From the NCBI GenBank assembly GCA_900545025.1, contig UQXH01000002.1, positions 70,088 through 134,087 on the forward strand: a DNA stretch of 64,000 nucleotides. The letters run 5' to 3'. Within the stretch, counting starts at the first letter, position 1. Every line of letters begins with the position of its first letter. The stretch comes from an uncultured Phascolarctobacterium sp. GTDB lineage: Bacteria > Bacillota > Negativicutes > Acidaminococcales > Acidaminococcaceae. The notes beneath the pieces are model-generated. The model saw only the letters and a program-made list of their open reading frames with translations, was not told the origin of the DNA and searched no databases. Shown in pieces: positions 53,810-62,574 of this stretch. The translations under genes and the position numbers were made by a program.

Positions 53810-54502
53810 ATGAAATACCTTTTCTGGGACATTGACGGCACACTGCTGTTAACAGGCGGTGCCGGAGCCAATGCCATGCTTGATGTTATTAAAGAGCATT
53901 ATTTCCTGAAAGATTTTAGATTTAATAAATCTCTGGCCGGTCGTACTGACCCGGAAATAATCAAGGAAGCAGTCAAACAAATCAAAGGCCGCTGCAGCGC
54001 TGCTGACGCTGCCAGCCTGCTGATACGCTATCATATGCTGCTGCCGGAATATCTCAACCGTTATCAAGGCGCAATACTGAAAAATGTACAAACAACATTA
54101 GAGTATTTCTCTCAGCCTGAGCTTGGTTATAAAAACTGCCTGCTTACCGGCAACACCAAGACCGGTGCCAAATTTAAACTTGCTCATTACGGGCTGGATA
54201 AATATTTTGATTTCGACGCCAGTGTCTTCGGTGAACTTAGCGAAGACCGCCGTGAACTTGCCAAGATAGCCTGGCAGCGGTTTTATGCCCAAAACCCAGC
54301 TGTCAGCACAAACGATTTTATCTTTATCGGCGATACTCCCAACGATGTTATCTGCGCTAAAGCCATTGACGCACGCTGTCTGGTAGTCCTCTGGGGCTCT
54401 CATTATCAGAAAGAAGATTTCACTCCGACACAGCCTTGGCAGATTATAGATGCTCTGCCAGATAATCCTAAGCAGCTGCAGAAGCTGTTTGAAGAAAATT
54501 AA
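53810..54502 (+). CDS. HAD-family hydrolase, phosphoglycolate phosphatase-like
   Basis: A 230-residue HAD-I phosphatase. Motif I is FWDIDGTLLLTGGAG (nucleophile Asp8), a helical C1 cap spans about 18-95, and LTGNTKTGAK and motif IV IGDTPNDVICAKA follow. The Gph/PgmB subgroup has many substrates, so the reaction is uncertain. AGGAGG precedes ATG 53810. The pentapeptide gene begins 15 bases after the stop. Confidence 0.9.
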   Translation: MKYLFWDIDGTLLLTGGAGANAMLDVIKEHYFLKDFRFNKSLAGRTDPEIIKEAVKQIKGRCSAADAASLLIRYHMLLPEYLNRYQGAILKNVQTTLEYFSQPELGYKNCLLTGNTKTGAKFKLAHYGLDKYFDFDASVFGELSEDRRELAKIAWQRFYAQNPAVSTNDFIFIGDTPNDVICAKAIDARCLVVLWGSHYQKEDFTPTQPWQIIDALPDNPKQLQKLFEEN

Positions 54503-54517
54503 AAGGAATTTGTTATT

Positions 54518-55252
54518 ATGAAAAAATTTATTTTAACAGGCATACTCTTTTTATATTCTGTTACTGCCGCAGCCTACAGTAATGCAGATGTAGCTGCGGT
54601 AAGAGCTGGCAGCGACTGTATCGGCGGTGATTTATCAGGAGCAGATTTTTCCGGCTGTGACCTTTCCGGACGTAATTTCAGCGGCACAAATTTTTCTGAA
54701 GCACGTTTGGTGAAAACAAATCTTGCCAACAGCAATCTTGCCGGTGCAAAGTTTGCTCACGCTTTCCTGCAGCAGGCTAATCTGCGCGGAACCAGCGCGG
54801 CAAAGGCTGATTTCAGTTATGTTTCTGCACCGGAGGCAGACTTTACTAAAGCCAAGCTGCAGGGAGCAAAATTTTACCGCAGCCAGCTGCGCGGCGCCAG
54901 CTTTTTAAACGCTGATTTACGCAGCATCAGCGCTGAAGAAGCCTCCTTAGACGGCATCAGCGCAGATTATGCTGATTTTTCTTATGCTAATATGCCTTAC
55001 TGCTGGCTGTATAAAGCACAGCTGCGCAACACTATTTTTACCGGCGCGAATCTTTATAAAGCAAGAATGCAGCAAGCAGATCTTACCGAGGCTAATTTAC
55101 GCAGCGCCAAGCTGGGACAGGCTTCTCTTTATCAGGCCAATCTGTCCGGTGCTGATTTTAACGCCGCTATCTTAGATAAAGCAGACTTACGCAGAGCTAA
55201 TCTCACCTATACCGAATTCGGCACAGCCTTTAAAGACAATGCTAAATTCTAA
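54518..55252 (+). CDS. Exported pentapeptide-repeat protein
   Basis: A 244-residue protein with a signal peptide (MKKFILTGILFLYSVTAAAYS, likely cleaved after Ala19) and about 38 tandem A(D/N)LxX-type pentapeptides from residue 35 to the end, predicting a right-handed quadrilateral beta-helix of roughly nine coils. There is no lipobox or sortase motif. Cytosolic members mimic DNA against gyrase; an exported one cannot do that, so a cell-envelope or structural role is more likely. Function unknown. Confidence 0.88.
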   Translation: MKKFILTGILFLYSVTAAAYSNADVAAVRAGSDCIGGDLSGADFSGCDLSGRNFSGTNFSEARLVKTNLANSNLAGAKFAHAFLQQANLRGTSAAKADFSYVSAPEADFTKAKLQGAKFYRSQLRGASFLNADLRSISAEEASLDGISADYADFSYANMPYCWLYKAQLRNTIFTGANLYKARMQQADLTEANLRSAKLGQASLYQANLSGADFNAAILDKADLRRANLTYTEFGTAFKDNAKF

Positions 55253-55261
55253 TTAATTATA

Positions 55262-55293
55262 AAAAAGACAGACACTTAAGTGTCTGTCTTTTT
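55262..55293. terminator. Bidirectional terminator, perfect palindrome
   Basis: AAAAAGACAGACACTT and its complement without a loop gap (32-base palindrome), with further T/A tails, between convergent genes. Confidence 0.93.
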
Positions 55294-55309
55294 CTTTTAC
55301 AATTTATAT

Positions 55310-56467
55310 TTATTCAAAACGGCCTTTCATCATTACGGCGCCGTCTAATACAGCAGTCTTACCTTTGGCAAAGACGCTGCAAATATTTAACTCTGCATCT
55401 AGAATCAAAAGATCAGCATCGGCACCATCACAGATACAGCCTTTGCAGCCTTCTTTTGCCAGCAGCACTGCCGGTGTCGTCGTAAGAGGTTTCAGCGCTT
55501 CCGTAAGCGGCATACCACGGCGTACCAAGCTTTGCACAGTCTTATGCAGGTATTTCGGAGAAGCATAGGTCAGGCCGATACATTCTCCGTTAGCATCAAA
55601 TTTAGGCTGACTGCCAAAAGCATCACTGGAAAGAGATACATGCTCAGCACTCACACCTTCTCTGTGCAGCAAATCAAAAAGTTTTTCCGCATTAACTTCC
55701 AATTCCTTATCATCCGCACCGGCAGTGCAGTCCACATAGCCACCACGTTGAATCAGCTTGACGCCTGCATCAATAAGTTCGTCAGTTCTCAGCATATGGG
55801 TAGGCAAAAAGTTTTTTGCCGGTAAATCAGAGTTATCCAAAGCATAGAACAATGGCTCAAGCTTGCCTTTACCGCTGCCCATATGTAAGGTAACCAAGCC
55901 GGGAGTATTACTGATTAAGCCAGCTCTGCGCGCCTGTACGCCCAAGGCAATTAAATCTTCGCCGCTGGGATTGGAACTGCGGTGATCAGATACTGCAACT
56001 TTCACACCAATCATAGGAGTAATCATAGTAATATCCTTTTCGACGCTGCCAGTCATAGTTGTCGGAGGATAAGCATAATAGCTGGTCAGACAATAAACAG
56101 TAATGCCTTCTTCCGTAAGGGCACGGGCTTTCGCCACAAGATTCTCCAGACTCCTCGTTATACCGTCAGTACCCAACAACCCTACTACAGTAGTAATACC
56201 ATTAGTAGTAAAAGCAGTCAGATAAGATTCCGGGACTCTGGAAGCAGGACCTTGTTCCCCGCCGCCGCCTGTAATATGCACATGCAAATCAATATATCCC
56301 GGCACCAGAAGCTTGCCGTTTAAAGCAAATACTTCTACATCCTGCAATCCTTCATAGCCTTCAATCTTATCTGCAATACGACAGATTTTATCTCCGACTA
56401 CCAGCACATCTTTAACGCCCAAGTCTTCCGGAGCAAAAACATGTGCCTCCTTAAATAACTTAATCAT
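55310..56467 (-). CDS. iadA: Isoaspartyl dipeptidase IadA (copy 1)
   Basis: A 385-residue amidohydrolase-fold peptidase. The metal motif DLHVHITGGGGEQGP is near residue 60, TVVGLLGTDGITR and VAVSDHRSSNPS follow, then TPGLVTLHMGSGKG and SSDAFGSQPKFD with the catalytic Asp. It removes isoaspartyl residues from dipeptides in protein repair and turnover. It is the last gene of the nhaC-iadA-iadA operon and is paralogous to the gene upstream. Confidence 0.93.
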   Translation of the reverse strand: MIKLFKEAHVFAPEDLGVKDVLVVGDKICRIADKIEGYEGLQDVEVFALNGKLLVPGYIDLHVHITGGGGEQGPASRVPESYLTAFTTNGITTVVGLLGTDGITRSLENLVAKARALTEEGITVYCLTSYYAYPPTTMTGSVEKDITMITPMIGVKVAVSDHRSSNPSGEDLIALGVQARRAGLISNTPGLVTLHMGSGKGKLEPLFYALDNSDLPAKNFLPTHMLRTDELIDAGVKLIQRGGYVDCTAGADDKELEVNAEKLFDLLHREGVSAEHVSLSSDAFGSQPKFDANGECIGLTYASPKYLHKTVQSLVRRGMPLTEALKPLTTTPAVLLAKEGCKGCICDGADADLLILDAELNICSVFAKGKTAVLDGAVMMKGRFE

Positions 56468-56480
56468 TTAGAATATCTCC

Positions 56481-57656
56481 TCATTTTTCAAAAGTTCCTT
56501 TTACCAATACCTGCTTGTCAGCCACCATTATTTTACCGCCGGCAATGACTGTATCAATATTAAAATCATTATCTAACAATAACATATCACCGTCACTGCC
56601 TTCTTGCAGGCAGCCTTTATAAGGATACAAACCATTTACACGCGCAGGATTAGCAGTACATACGCTTACAGCAATATCTAAAGGTACGCCTGCTAATACG
56701 GCAGCACGCATTTCTTCATGCAGCGATGAAAGACGGGTTACCAACTGCTTGGCACTGCCATCCGGCAAACGCACGCTCATACAACCATTACCGTCAGAAC
56801 TCATAGTAACCTGCGTCATGGGGATGCCATCCTGCCATAAGCATTTTATTGCTTCACTTGGTTTTACGCAATCCGAAAAGCCATCCTCTGCACGTATCCC
56901 AGAAGTAATATCAATATAGCCGCCGCGTCGAGCCAGTACCTTAGCCTGTTCAAACAAAGGCACAGCTCTGTTGACATGAGTCGGTACCATATGTCCTGCT
57001 GGTATTTCACTCTCTTCCAATATATCAAAAAGCAGCTTTAGACCATTTTTACCTACACCCATGTGAAACTGCACAACGCCGCTCTTACCAGATAACATAC
57101 CGCCCAGACGCGCCTGTGTCAGAATCTTCTTCAATTCCTCCTTGGTAGGCTCCGAGGAACGGTGGTCGGATAAAGCAACTTCACCTATCCCCAGCACCTT
57201 ATCAATCAGGATGATATCTCTGCGGGCGTCACCAGTAGCAGTATGCAGCGGTACTTCATAAGAGCCGGTCAAAATATAAGCCGATATTCCCTCAGCCTCC
57301 AACCCTCTGGCCTTAGCCAACAGCGACTCGGTATGCCTGCTGGTACCATCCGTGCCAAGCACGCCGATAACAGTAGTTACGCCTGCACTTGTTATATCAC
57401 TGAGCATAACTTCCGGCGTACGACTGTAAGGGCCGGATTCACCGCCACCACCAATGATATGTACATGCTGATCAACATACCCGGGCAGTGCTTTTCGTCC
57501 AGCAGCGTCTAAGATAGGCAGTCCAGGTAATTTGATCTGCTCTTTAAGATTTTTACCTATTGTAACAATTCTTCCGTTAATTATTAAAATATCCTGTATT
57601 CCTTGATATTCTGGAGCATACAGTTCTGCATTCAGTACTAACAAAGAATCAGACAT
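56481..57656 (-). CDS. iadA: Isoaspartyl dipeptidase IadA-like (copy 2)
   Basis: A 391-residue paralogue of the downstream gene, with DQHVHIIGGGGESGPYSRTPE, TVIGVLGTDGTSRHTES, VALSDHRSSEPTK, VVQFHMGVGKNG and MSSDGNGCMSVRL. All metal and catalytic residues are present, so it is probably active, but the substrate loop after the SSD motif differs from copy 1, which suggests different peptide preference. Its ATG shares one base with the nhaC stop (TAATG). Confidence 0.92.
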   Translation of the reverse strand: MSDSLLVLNAELYAPEYQGIQDILIINGRIVTIGKNLKEQIKLPGLPILDAAGRKALPGYVDQHVHIIGGGGESGPYSRTPEVMLSDITSAGVTTVIGVLGTDGTSRHTESLLAKARGLEAEGISAYILTGSYEVPLHTATGDARRDIILIDKVLGIGEVALSDHRSSEPTKEELKKILTQARLGGMLSGKSGVVQFHMGVGKNGLKLLFDILEESEIPAGHMVPTHVNRAVPLFEQAKVLARRGGYIDITSGIRAEDGFSDCVKPSEAIKCLWQDGIPMTQVTMSSDGNGCMSVRLPDGSAKQLVTRLSSLHEEMRAAVLAGVPLDIAVSVCTANPARVNGLYPYKGCLQEGSDGDMLLLDNDFNIDTVIAGGKIMVADKQVLVKGTFEK

Positions 57657-59098
57657 TATTTTTTATCCTCATCTTCCAGCTTAGCAATACCGATACCGGT
57701 AAAGCCGTAGAAGATAGCAATTATAAAGCCTGCATAGCAGAGAATTGCATAAGGCAGGTAATCAAGAGTTTCTACACCTAAGCAGGAAGTCATATACGCA
57801 CCAGCTGCAGACCAGGGTACCAACGGCACAAATACGGTTCCTGCGTCTTCCAGAGTACGGGACAGATTTTTTGCCGCAAGACCGCGAGCCTTATAAGCAT
57901 CACGGAACATTTCGCCGGGCACAAGGATGGACAGATAAGAGTTGCCGGTAGTTAAAGCCATAACGATACAGGAAGCGACAGTAGCACTAATCAAAGCGCC
58001 GGTGGATTTTGCCACACTGAGTATTTTTTGCAGCACTACGTCAAGGAAGCCGGCCCGGCTCATAATAGCAGCGAATACAAATGCGCAGAAAACAAGCAGG
58101 GTAGTGCTCATAATACTGTTCATACCGCCGCGATTTAACAATTTGGTAACCTCCATGGTACAGGAAGCAGCATCAAAACCAGGAACAGCGATCATAGATA
58201 CATTAAAACCGCTGACGGTACTTGCCAAGACATTTTTCAAAGAAATCCCCTGCAGCACGATGGCTTCAATGCCTGCCACCACAGTAGAGCCCATCATAAC
58301 GGGAATAGTCGGCCATTTCAAAATAGAACCAGCCAGGACAATGACAACAGGAACAACCAGTAAAAGATTCCAGCTATACATAGAATCAAGCTGGCTTAAC
58401 ATCCTGGTAACAGATTCAGAATTAACAGAAACAGAAGTATCGGCATTCATCCCAATGAAACCATAGACAACTAAAGAAATAATTGTTGCCGGAATAGTAG
58501 TATAGAACATATGGAAAATATGTTCATACAAAGTACTGCCTGCTGCAATAGGCGCTAAATTAGTTGTATCGGACAACGGGGAAATCTTGTCGCCAAAATA
58601 AGAACCGGCAATAACCGCACCTGCAGTCGCCGGCAAAGACACGCCCAAGGTTGAAGCAATACCCATCAGCGCCACGCCCATGGTAGCAACAGACCCCCAG
58701 GAAGTACCTGTTACGACAGAAACCACAGCCGTAATCAGGAAAGAAGTAACCAGCATCCACTGAGGATCAACCAGCTGTACACCATAATAAATCATCAGCG
58801 GGATAGTTCCTGCCGCCATCCAGGTGCCAACCAAAGCACCAACAGAAACCAAGATCAAGATAGCCGGCATACCTTTGGCAATCTTCAGGCAAACCTCTTC
58901 CATAATCTCATCCCAGGTAACGCCTACACGGAAAGCAATAAACGCCGCAATGCCTGCTACTAAAAGCAGCAGCGGTTCAGTAGCATAACCCATAATACCT
59001 TTGCCATAGGTTAAAATAACCAGCATGGCAATAATAGGGGTAAACGCTTCTAAAAAAGTAGGTTTTCTCAAAGTTCTTTTTTCCTTTTCTTTGCTCAT
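57656..59098 (-). CDS. nhaC: NhaC family Na+/H+ antiporter
   Basis: A 480-residue membrane protein with about 12 helices. Family features include VGALVGTWMAAGTIPLMIYYG, VVSVVTGTSWGSVATMGVALMGIASTLG, GSYFGDKISPLSDTTNLAPIAAGS and VPLVPWSAAGAYM. NhaC proteins exchange Na+ or malate/lactate for protons. In an operon with two isoaspartyl peptidases it may instead carry a small acid or dipeptide, which is conjecture. GGAGGG precedes ATG 59098. Confidence 0.92.
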   Translation of the reverse strand: MSKEKEKRTLRKPTFLEAFTPIIAMLVILTYGKGIMGYATEPLLLLVAGIAAFIAFRVGVTWDEIMEEVCLKIAKGMPAILILVSVGALVGTWMAAGTIPLMIYYGVQLVDPQWMLVTSFLITAVVSVVTGTSWGSVATMGVALMGIASTLGVSLPATAGAVIAGSYFGDKISPLSDTTNLAPIAAGSTLYEHIFHMFYTTIPATIISLVVYGFIGMNADTSVSVNSESVTRMLSQLDSMYSWNLLLVVPVVIVLAGSILKWPTIPVMMGSTVVAGIEAIVLQGISLKNVLASTVSGFNVSMIAVPGFDAASCTMEVTKLLNRGGMNSIMSTTLLVFCAFVFAAIMSRAGFLDVVLQKILSVAKSTGALISATVASCIVMALTTGNSYLSILVPGEMFRDAYKARGLAAKNLSRTLEDAGTVFVPLVPWSAAGAYMTSCLGVETLDYLPYAILCYAGFIIAIFYGFTGIGIAKLEDEDKK

Positions 59099-59173
59099 CT
59101 TAAACCCTCCAAATAAAAATTATAAAAACTATATTTTTATTTTATTACAAAGAAAGGAAACTTATAAATTGCT

Positions 59174-59199
59174 ATATTTTTTATATTTATAAAAAATAT
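59174..59199. promoter_or_regulatory. 26-bp perfect AT palindrome between lysR and nhaC
   Basis: ATATTTTTTATA, two bases, TATAAAAAATAT: a perfect inverted repeat upstream of nhaC, containing a T-N11-A pattern of LysR-type operators. It may be the regulator's site, or an AT-rich terminator of the lysR gene. Confidence 0.5.
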
Positions 59200-59217
59200 T
59201 TATCAAAATATTGTATT

Positions 59218-60087
59218 TTACTCCCGCGCAGCCAGCAGGTAATCAAGGAAATGCTTTTTAGGTTGGGTGAACTCCATCTCATAATCATACAAAACAGAAA
59301 TACGGAACATGGCATCATAATCATCGGAAAACTTTATCATCCTGCCGGCTTCAATCTCGTCTCTCACCTTAGTGAAAGGCACAAAAGCAATCCCCATTGA
59401 TTTCTTTACCGCTTCTAAAACTGTATCAGAATCACTGAAAGCCACTACCTTACGCAGTTTCTTCATATCAACTTTTTCCAATAACACATTATAATAAACA
59501 CCGTTATCAGAGTACGAAATAAATGGATAAGCATAAACATCCATACTACCCCCGTACTTTTCAAACAGCTCTTGCGCACATACCCATACCAGCTTTTCCT
59601 GCCACAGACGCACACGCTTAGTATATAAAGGCTGCACATCCATATGGACAAAGGCAAAATCATAGTATTTCTCTTTTACTGTCTTATCCAGGATTTCTTC
59701 AATAGTCATGCGCCGGTCAACCACAATATCCAAATCAGGAAAATCATCCTTCATCTTAGCTAAAATTTCCAATAGATAACTATTGATAACCTGCGTAGAG
59801 ACTGCGATCCGCAAATGCATGCTCTGCTCTTTAAAAGCAGACATAAATTTAATACTTTCTTCATATTCCTGCAAAATCTTCTGCGCTTCCGGAACAAAGG
59901 CCTGCCCTGCCGCAGTCAGATAAACATTCTTGCCTTCGCGTACAAAAAGCGTCACGCCATAGGTTTCTTCCAAAGCTGAAATATGGTTACTTATTGTTGG
60001 TTGAGTAAAATTTAAAAACTCCGCTGCCTGTGTAAAACTTTTGCATTGCGCTACAGTTAAAAATGAACGATACACTTGAATCTTCAT
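59218..60087 (-). CDS. LysR family transcriptional regulator
   Basis: A 289-residue LTTR. The winged HTH spans residues 1-60 (SFLTVAQCKSFTQAAEFLNFTQPTISNHISALE), then a linker helix and the type 2 periplasmic-binding effector domain from about 90. The effector is unknown. It lies just upstream of nhaC-iadA-iadA on the same strand and probably controls it. Confidence 0.93.
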   Translation of the reverse strand: MKIQVYRSFLTVAQCKSFTQAAEFLNFTQPTISNHISALEETYGVTLFVREGKNVYLTAAGQAFVPEAQKILQEYEESIKFMSAFKEQSMHLRIAVSTQVINSYLLEILAKMKDDFPDLDIVVDRRMTIEEILDKTVKEKYYDFAFVHMDVQPLYTKRVRLWQEKLVWVCAQELFEKYGGSMDVYAYPFISYSDNGVYYNVLLEKVDMKKLRKVVAFSDSDTVLEAVKKSMGIAFVPFTKVRDEIEAGRMIKFSDDYDAMFRISVLYDYEMEFTQPKKHFLDYLLAARE

Positions 60088-60225
60088 AACTTTTTCTCCA
60101 ATAATCTTATTATAAGTTTTTCTTTATTATACCAAAATTTTTCTTATAGAAAGTATTTTCCTGCATGTTATTACTGCAAGAATACTGTATACAAAGTCAT
60201 TTTGCCGCATATTTACACTAAAAAG

Positions 60226-60268
60226 AAAAAGAAAGCTATCATTAATTATTTATGACAACTTTCTTTTT
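60226..60268. terminator. AT-rich hairpin in the lysR-tRNA gap, possible terminator
   Basis: Arms AAAAAGAAAG (60226-60235) and CTTTCTTTTT (60259-60268) with an inner TCAT/ATGA pair. The gap 60088-60369 otherwise holds only the lysR promoter zone and the tRNA terminator. Confidence 0.45.
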
Positions 60269-60332
60269 ATCCTCAAACTAACATACATTACAATTCATTC
60301 GAATATCTTTTATTATGTTTTGAAATAAAACA

Positions 60333-60358
60333 AAAACGCAGTCTAAAGACTGCGTTTT
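60333..60358 (-). terminator. Terminator of tRNA-Pro
   Basis: AAAACGCAGTCT and complement with a 2-base loop, followed on the minus strand by TTTTTG, 12 bases after the tRNA 3' end. Confidence 0.9.
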
Positions 60359-60369
60359 ACTTTTTAAGT

Positions 60370-60446
60370 TGGTCGGGGCGGCGAGATTCGAACTCACGGC
60401 CTCTTGTACCCGAAACAAGCGCGCTACCAAACTGCGCCACGCCCCG
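60370..60446 (-). tRNA. tRNA-Pro (anticodon CGG)
   Basis: A 77-base cloverleaf on the minus strand. The acceptor stem CGGGGCG/CGCCCCG, D-loop AGTTTGGTA, anticodon stem CTTGT/ACAAG around loop TTCGGGT (anticodon CGG, reads CCG), T-loop TTCGAAT and an encoded CCA end are all present. Confidence 0.96.
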
Positions 60447-60520
60447 ACATATACTGATGAACATCAGCAACATGGACTATTATAAAGCAAAGTATTTAAT
60501 CTGTCAACACTTTTTTATAA

Positions 60521-60856
60521 TTATCCCTGGGTTACTACACGGATGCTGGTCACTTCAAAGGCTTCAGCTATCGCAGGCAGGCATTCACGTTCAATATTAG
60601 TGCGATGCAGCTCGCTTTCCGCAACAAGCAGAATACGGTTGCCCGCATAGTTGATATTATGCACCTTGCTGATCAGACGATGAAAAGTCTCTTCACCTAA
60701 GATTTCTTTTAATTTCTGCAATCTTTCCATAACATAAGGTTTTTCTTCAGCCATTCTCTGTTCTAATGGAGAAAACGGCACAGTTACTACACGGGCATCA
60801 CGGGCCAGAACATAATTTTCTTCGCCTTCACCGGGCACTACTAAATCTTTACGCAT
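60521..60856 (-). CDS. Small protein resembling DnaA domain I
   Basis: A 111-residue protein. Residues about 45-108 show the DnaA N-terminal-domain pattern: RLQKLKEILGEETFHRLISKV followed by a beta strand (NRILLVAESEL) and helix (REC..LPAIAEAFEV), matching the helix-loop-strand order of DnaA domain I, which binds DnaB and regulators. There is no AAA+ or DNA-binding domain. ATG 60856 follows GGAGGA; upstream in-frame ATGs overlap that site. Divergent from tyrS. It may bind the replication machinery; inference only. Confidence 0.6.
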   Translation of the reverse strand: MRKDLVVPGEGEENYVLARDARVVTVPFSPLEQRMAEEKPYVMERLQKLKEILGEETFHRLISKVHNINYAGNRILLVAESELHRTNIERECLPAIAEAFEVTSIRVVTQG

Positions 60857-60986
60857 TTTTTCTTCCTCCATATTTAAACTTTCAAAAAGTAGTAAAGCTT
60901 TCTGCATATCTTTTATTATATGTTACCACCCTCTTTCAGTCAAGATAAAGCACTTGCCATAACTATTGCGGGATTCTGCATTCAAT

Positions 60987-61015
60987 TTGCTAAACTTTTT
61001 ATGATATTGTATAAT
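60987..61015 (+). promoter_or_regulatory. Promoter of tyrS
   Basis: TTGCTA at 60987-60992 and TATAAT at 61010-61015, spacer 17. The leader holds a GGGCAG/CTGCCC hairpin near 61040 but no T-box. Confidence 0.8.
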
Positions 61016-61086
61016 ATTATAGATTTTAGCTTATTCTACATGGGCAGTCAGCAAGCTGCCCGATGCAATATTTAGGAGGTATTTTG

Positions 61087-62307
61087 ATGTCCGTATTTGA
61101 TGTTTTGCAGGAGCGCGGCTTTATTAAGCAGATGTCCCATGAAAACGAAATTAAAGAACTGCTGGAAAAAGAGAAAATAACCTTTTATATAGGCTTTGAC
61201 CCTACTGCCGACAGTCTGCATGTTGGTCATTTTATTGCCCTGATGATGATGAGCCATATGCAGAAAGCCGGCCATCGCCCCATCTGCCTTTTGGGAGGCG
61301 GCACTGGCATGGTAGGCGACCCCAGCGGGAAAGATGAAATGCGTAAAATGCTGACCCCTGAATTTATCAACCATAATATTGCCTGCTTCAAAAAACAAAT
61401 GAGCCGTTTCATTGATTTTTCAGATGGCAAGGCAATTTTAGCCAATAACGCTGACTGGCTGCTTGATTTAAACTATATCCAGCTGCTGCGCGAAGTAGGC
61501 GTACATTTTTCCGTCAACCGTATGTTGACCGCAGAATGCTTCAAAAAACGTCTGGAACGCGGTCTTTCTTTCTTTGAATTTAACTATATGATTATGCAGA
61601 GCTATGACTTCTGGCGCTTAAACAAAGAATACGGCTGCATCATGGAACTGGGCGGCGACGACCAATGGTCTAACATGCTGGCAGGCGTTGAGCTTATCCG
61701 CCGTAAAGAGCAAAAACCTGCTTTCTGCATGACCTGCAAACTGCTTACTACCAGCGACGGCCGTAAAATGGGCAAAACCGAAAAAGGTGCTCTGTGGCTT
61801 GACCCAGAAAAAACTTCTCCCTACGATTTCTATCAGTACTGGCGTAACGTCGATGATAACGATGTTGAAAACTGCCTCAGCCTGCTTACCTTCCTGCCGA
61901 TGGATGAAGTACGCCGTCTGTCTGCTCTGAAAGATGCAGAAATCAATATCGCTAAAAAAGTACTGGCATTCGAGGTTACTAAGCTTGTACACGGCGAAGA
62001 AGAAGCAATTAAAGCGCAGCAGGCAGCTGAAGCACTGTTCGGCGGCGGCAACAATCTGGAAAATGTTCCTACCGTTGAGATCACCCCTGCTGATATGAAC
62101 GGCAAGGTTATTGATGTATTAACCGCCGGCAAGATTTTCTCCAGCAAACGCGAAGCTCGTCAGATGATTGCTCAAGGCGGGCTGTATATTAAAGATAATG
62201 TCCTGGATGACGTTGATGCATGCTTTGCCGAAAGTATGTTTGACGAAGACAAAAGTTTGTTAGTCCGCAAAGGCAAGAAAAAATATTTCCGCCTTATTGT
62301 AAAATAA
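61087..62307 (+). CDS. tyrS: Tyrosyl-tRNA synthetase TyrS
   Basis: A 406-residue class I synthetase. The HIGH-like motif is HVGHF (about 43-47), Tyr-AMP contacts include MLGGGTGMVGDPSGK and YDFWRLN, the KMSKS-like motif is GRKMGKTEKG, and the C-terminal S4 RNA-binding domain begins near 345 (SKREARQMIAQGGLYI). ATG 61087 is preceded by GGAGG; a frame of 8 more codons upstream lacks an RBS. Confidence 0.98.
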   Translation: MSVFDVLQERGFIKQMSHENEIKELLEKEKITFYIGFDPTADSLHVGHFIALMMMSHMQKAGHRPICLLGGGTGMVGDPSGKDEMRKMLTPEFINHNIACFKKQMSRFIDFSDGKAILANNADWLLDLNYIQLLREVGVHFSVNRMLTAECFKKRLERGLSFFEFNYMIMQSYDFWRLNKEYGCIMELGGDDQWSNMLAGVELIRRKEQKPAFCMTCKLLTTSDGRKMGKTEKGALWLDPEKTSPYDFYQYWRNVDDNDVENCLSLLTFLPMDEVRRLSALKDAEINIAKKVLAFEVTKLVHGEEEAIKAQQAAEALFGGGNNLENVPTVEITPADMNGKVIDVLTAGKIFSSKREARQMIAQGGLYIKDNVLDDVDACFAESMFDEDKSLLVRKGKKKYFRLIVK

Positions 62308-62313
62308 TATTCA

Positions 62314-62344
62314 AAAACCTCCGTCTTAATTTAACGGAGGTTTT
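62314..62344 (+). terminator. Terminator of tyrS
   Basis: AAAACCTCCGT and complement around a 9-base loop, followed by TTTT, just after the stop. Confidence 0.88.
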
Positions 62345-62451
62345 CCTATTTCTGCATAAATATTATAATTTTCTGTCTTATTTTGTATATTTCAAAAATT
62401 TTTCTGTTATATAGCGTGTTACATTGAATAAATATTGTCTACAATAAAATG

Positions 62452-62480
62452 TTGCAAAACTACTATAAATTTATTATAAT
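62452..62480 (+). promoter_or_regulatory. Promoter of brnQ
   Basis: TTGCAA at 62452-62457 and TATAAT at 62475-62480, spacer 17, predicted start near 62487. Confidence 0.85.
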
Positions 62481-62497
62481 AATTCGCAGTGAGAATC

Positions 62498-62535
62498 CTT
62501 CTCCAATTTATGCTTGGAGAAGTTTTTTTATTTTT
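62498..62535 (+). terminator. Promoter-proximal terminator in the brnQ leader
   Basis: CTTCTCCAA/TTGGAGAAG with a 7-base loop followed by TTTTTTTATTTTT, only about 11 bases after the predicted start. TTCTCC (62499-62504) is also complementary to the brnQ ribosome-binding sequence GGAGAA (62564-62569), so an alternative fold is possible. Confidence 0.75.
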
Positions 62536-62574
62536 AACCCAAATATGCAATAACACTGAATCAGGAGAATCTTT

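Noticed and set aside
54518..55252. DNA-level tandem repeat array
   Set aside because: The periodicity comes from pentapeptide codons in a clear coding frame; base-level repeat units are not conserved enough to be a separate element.
61016..61086. T-box in the tyrS leader
   Set aside because: Only about 65 bases lie between the predicted start and the start codon, with one simple hairpin and no T-box consensus.
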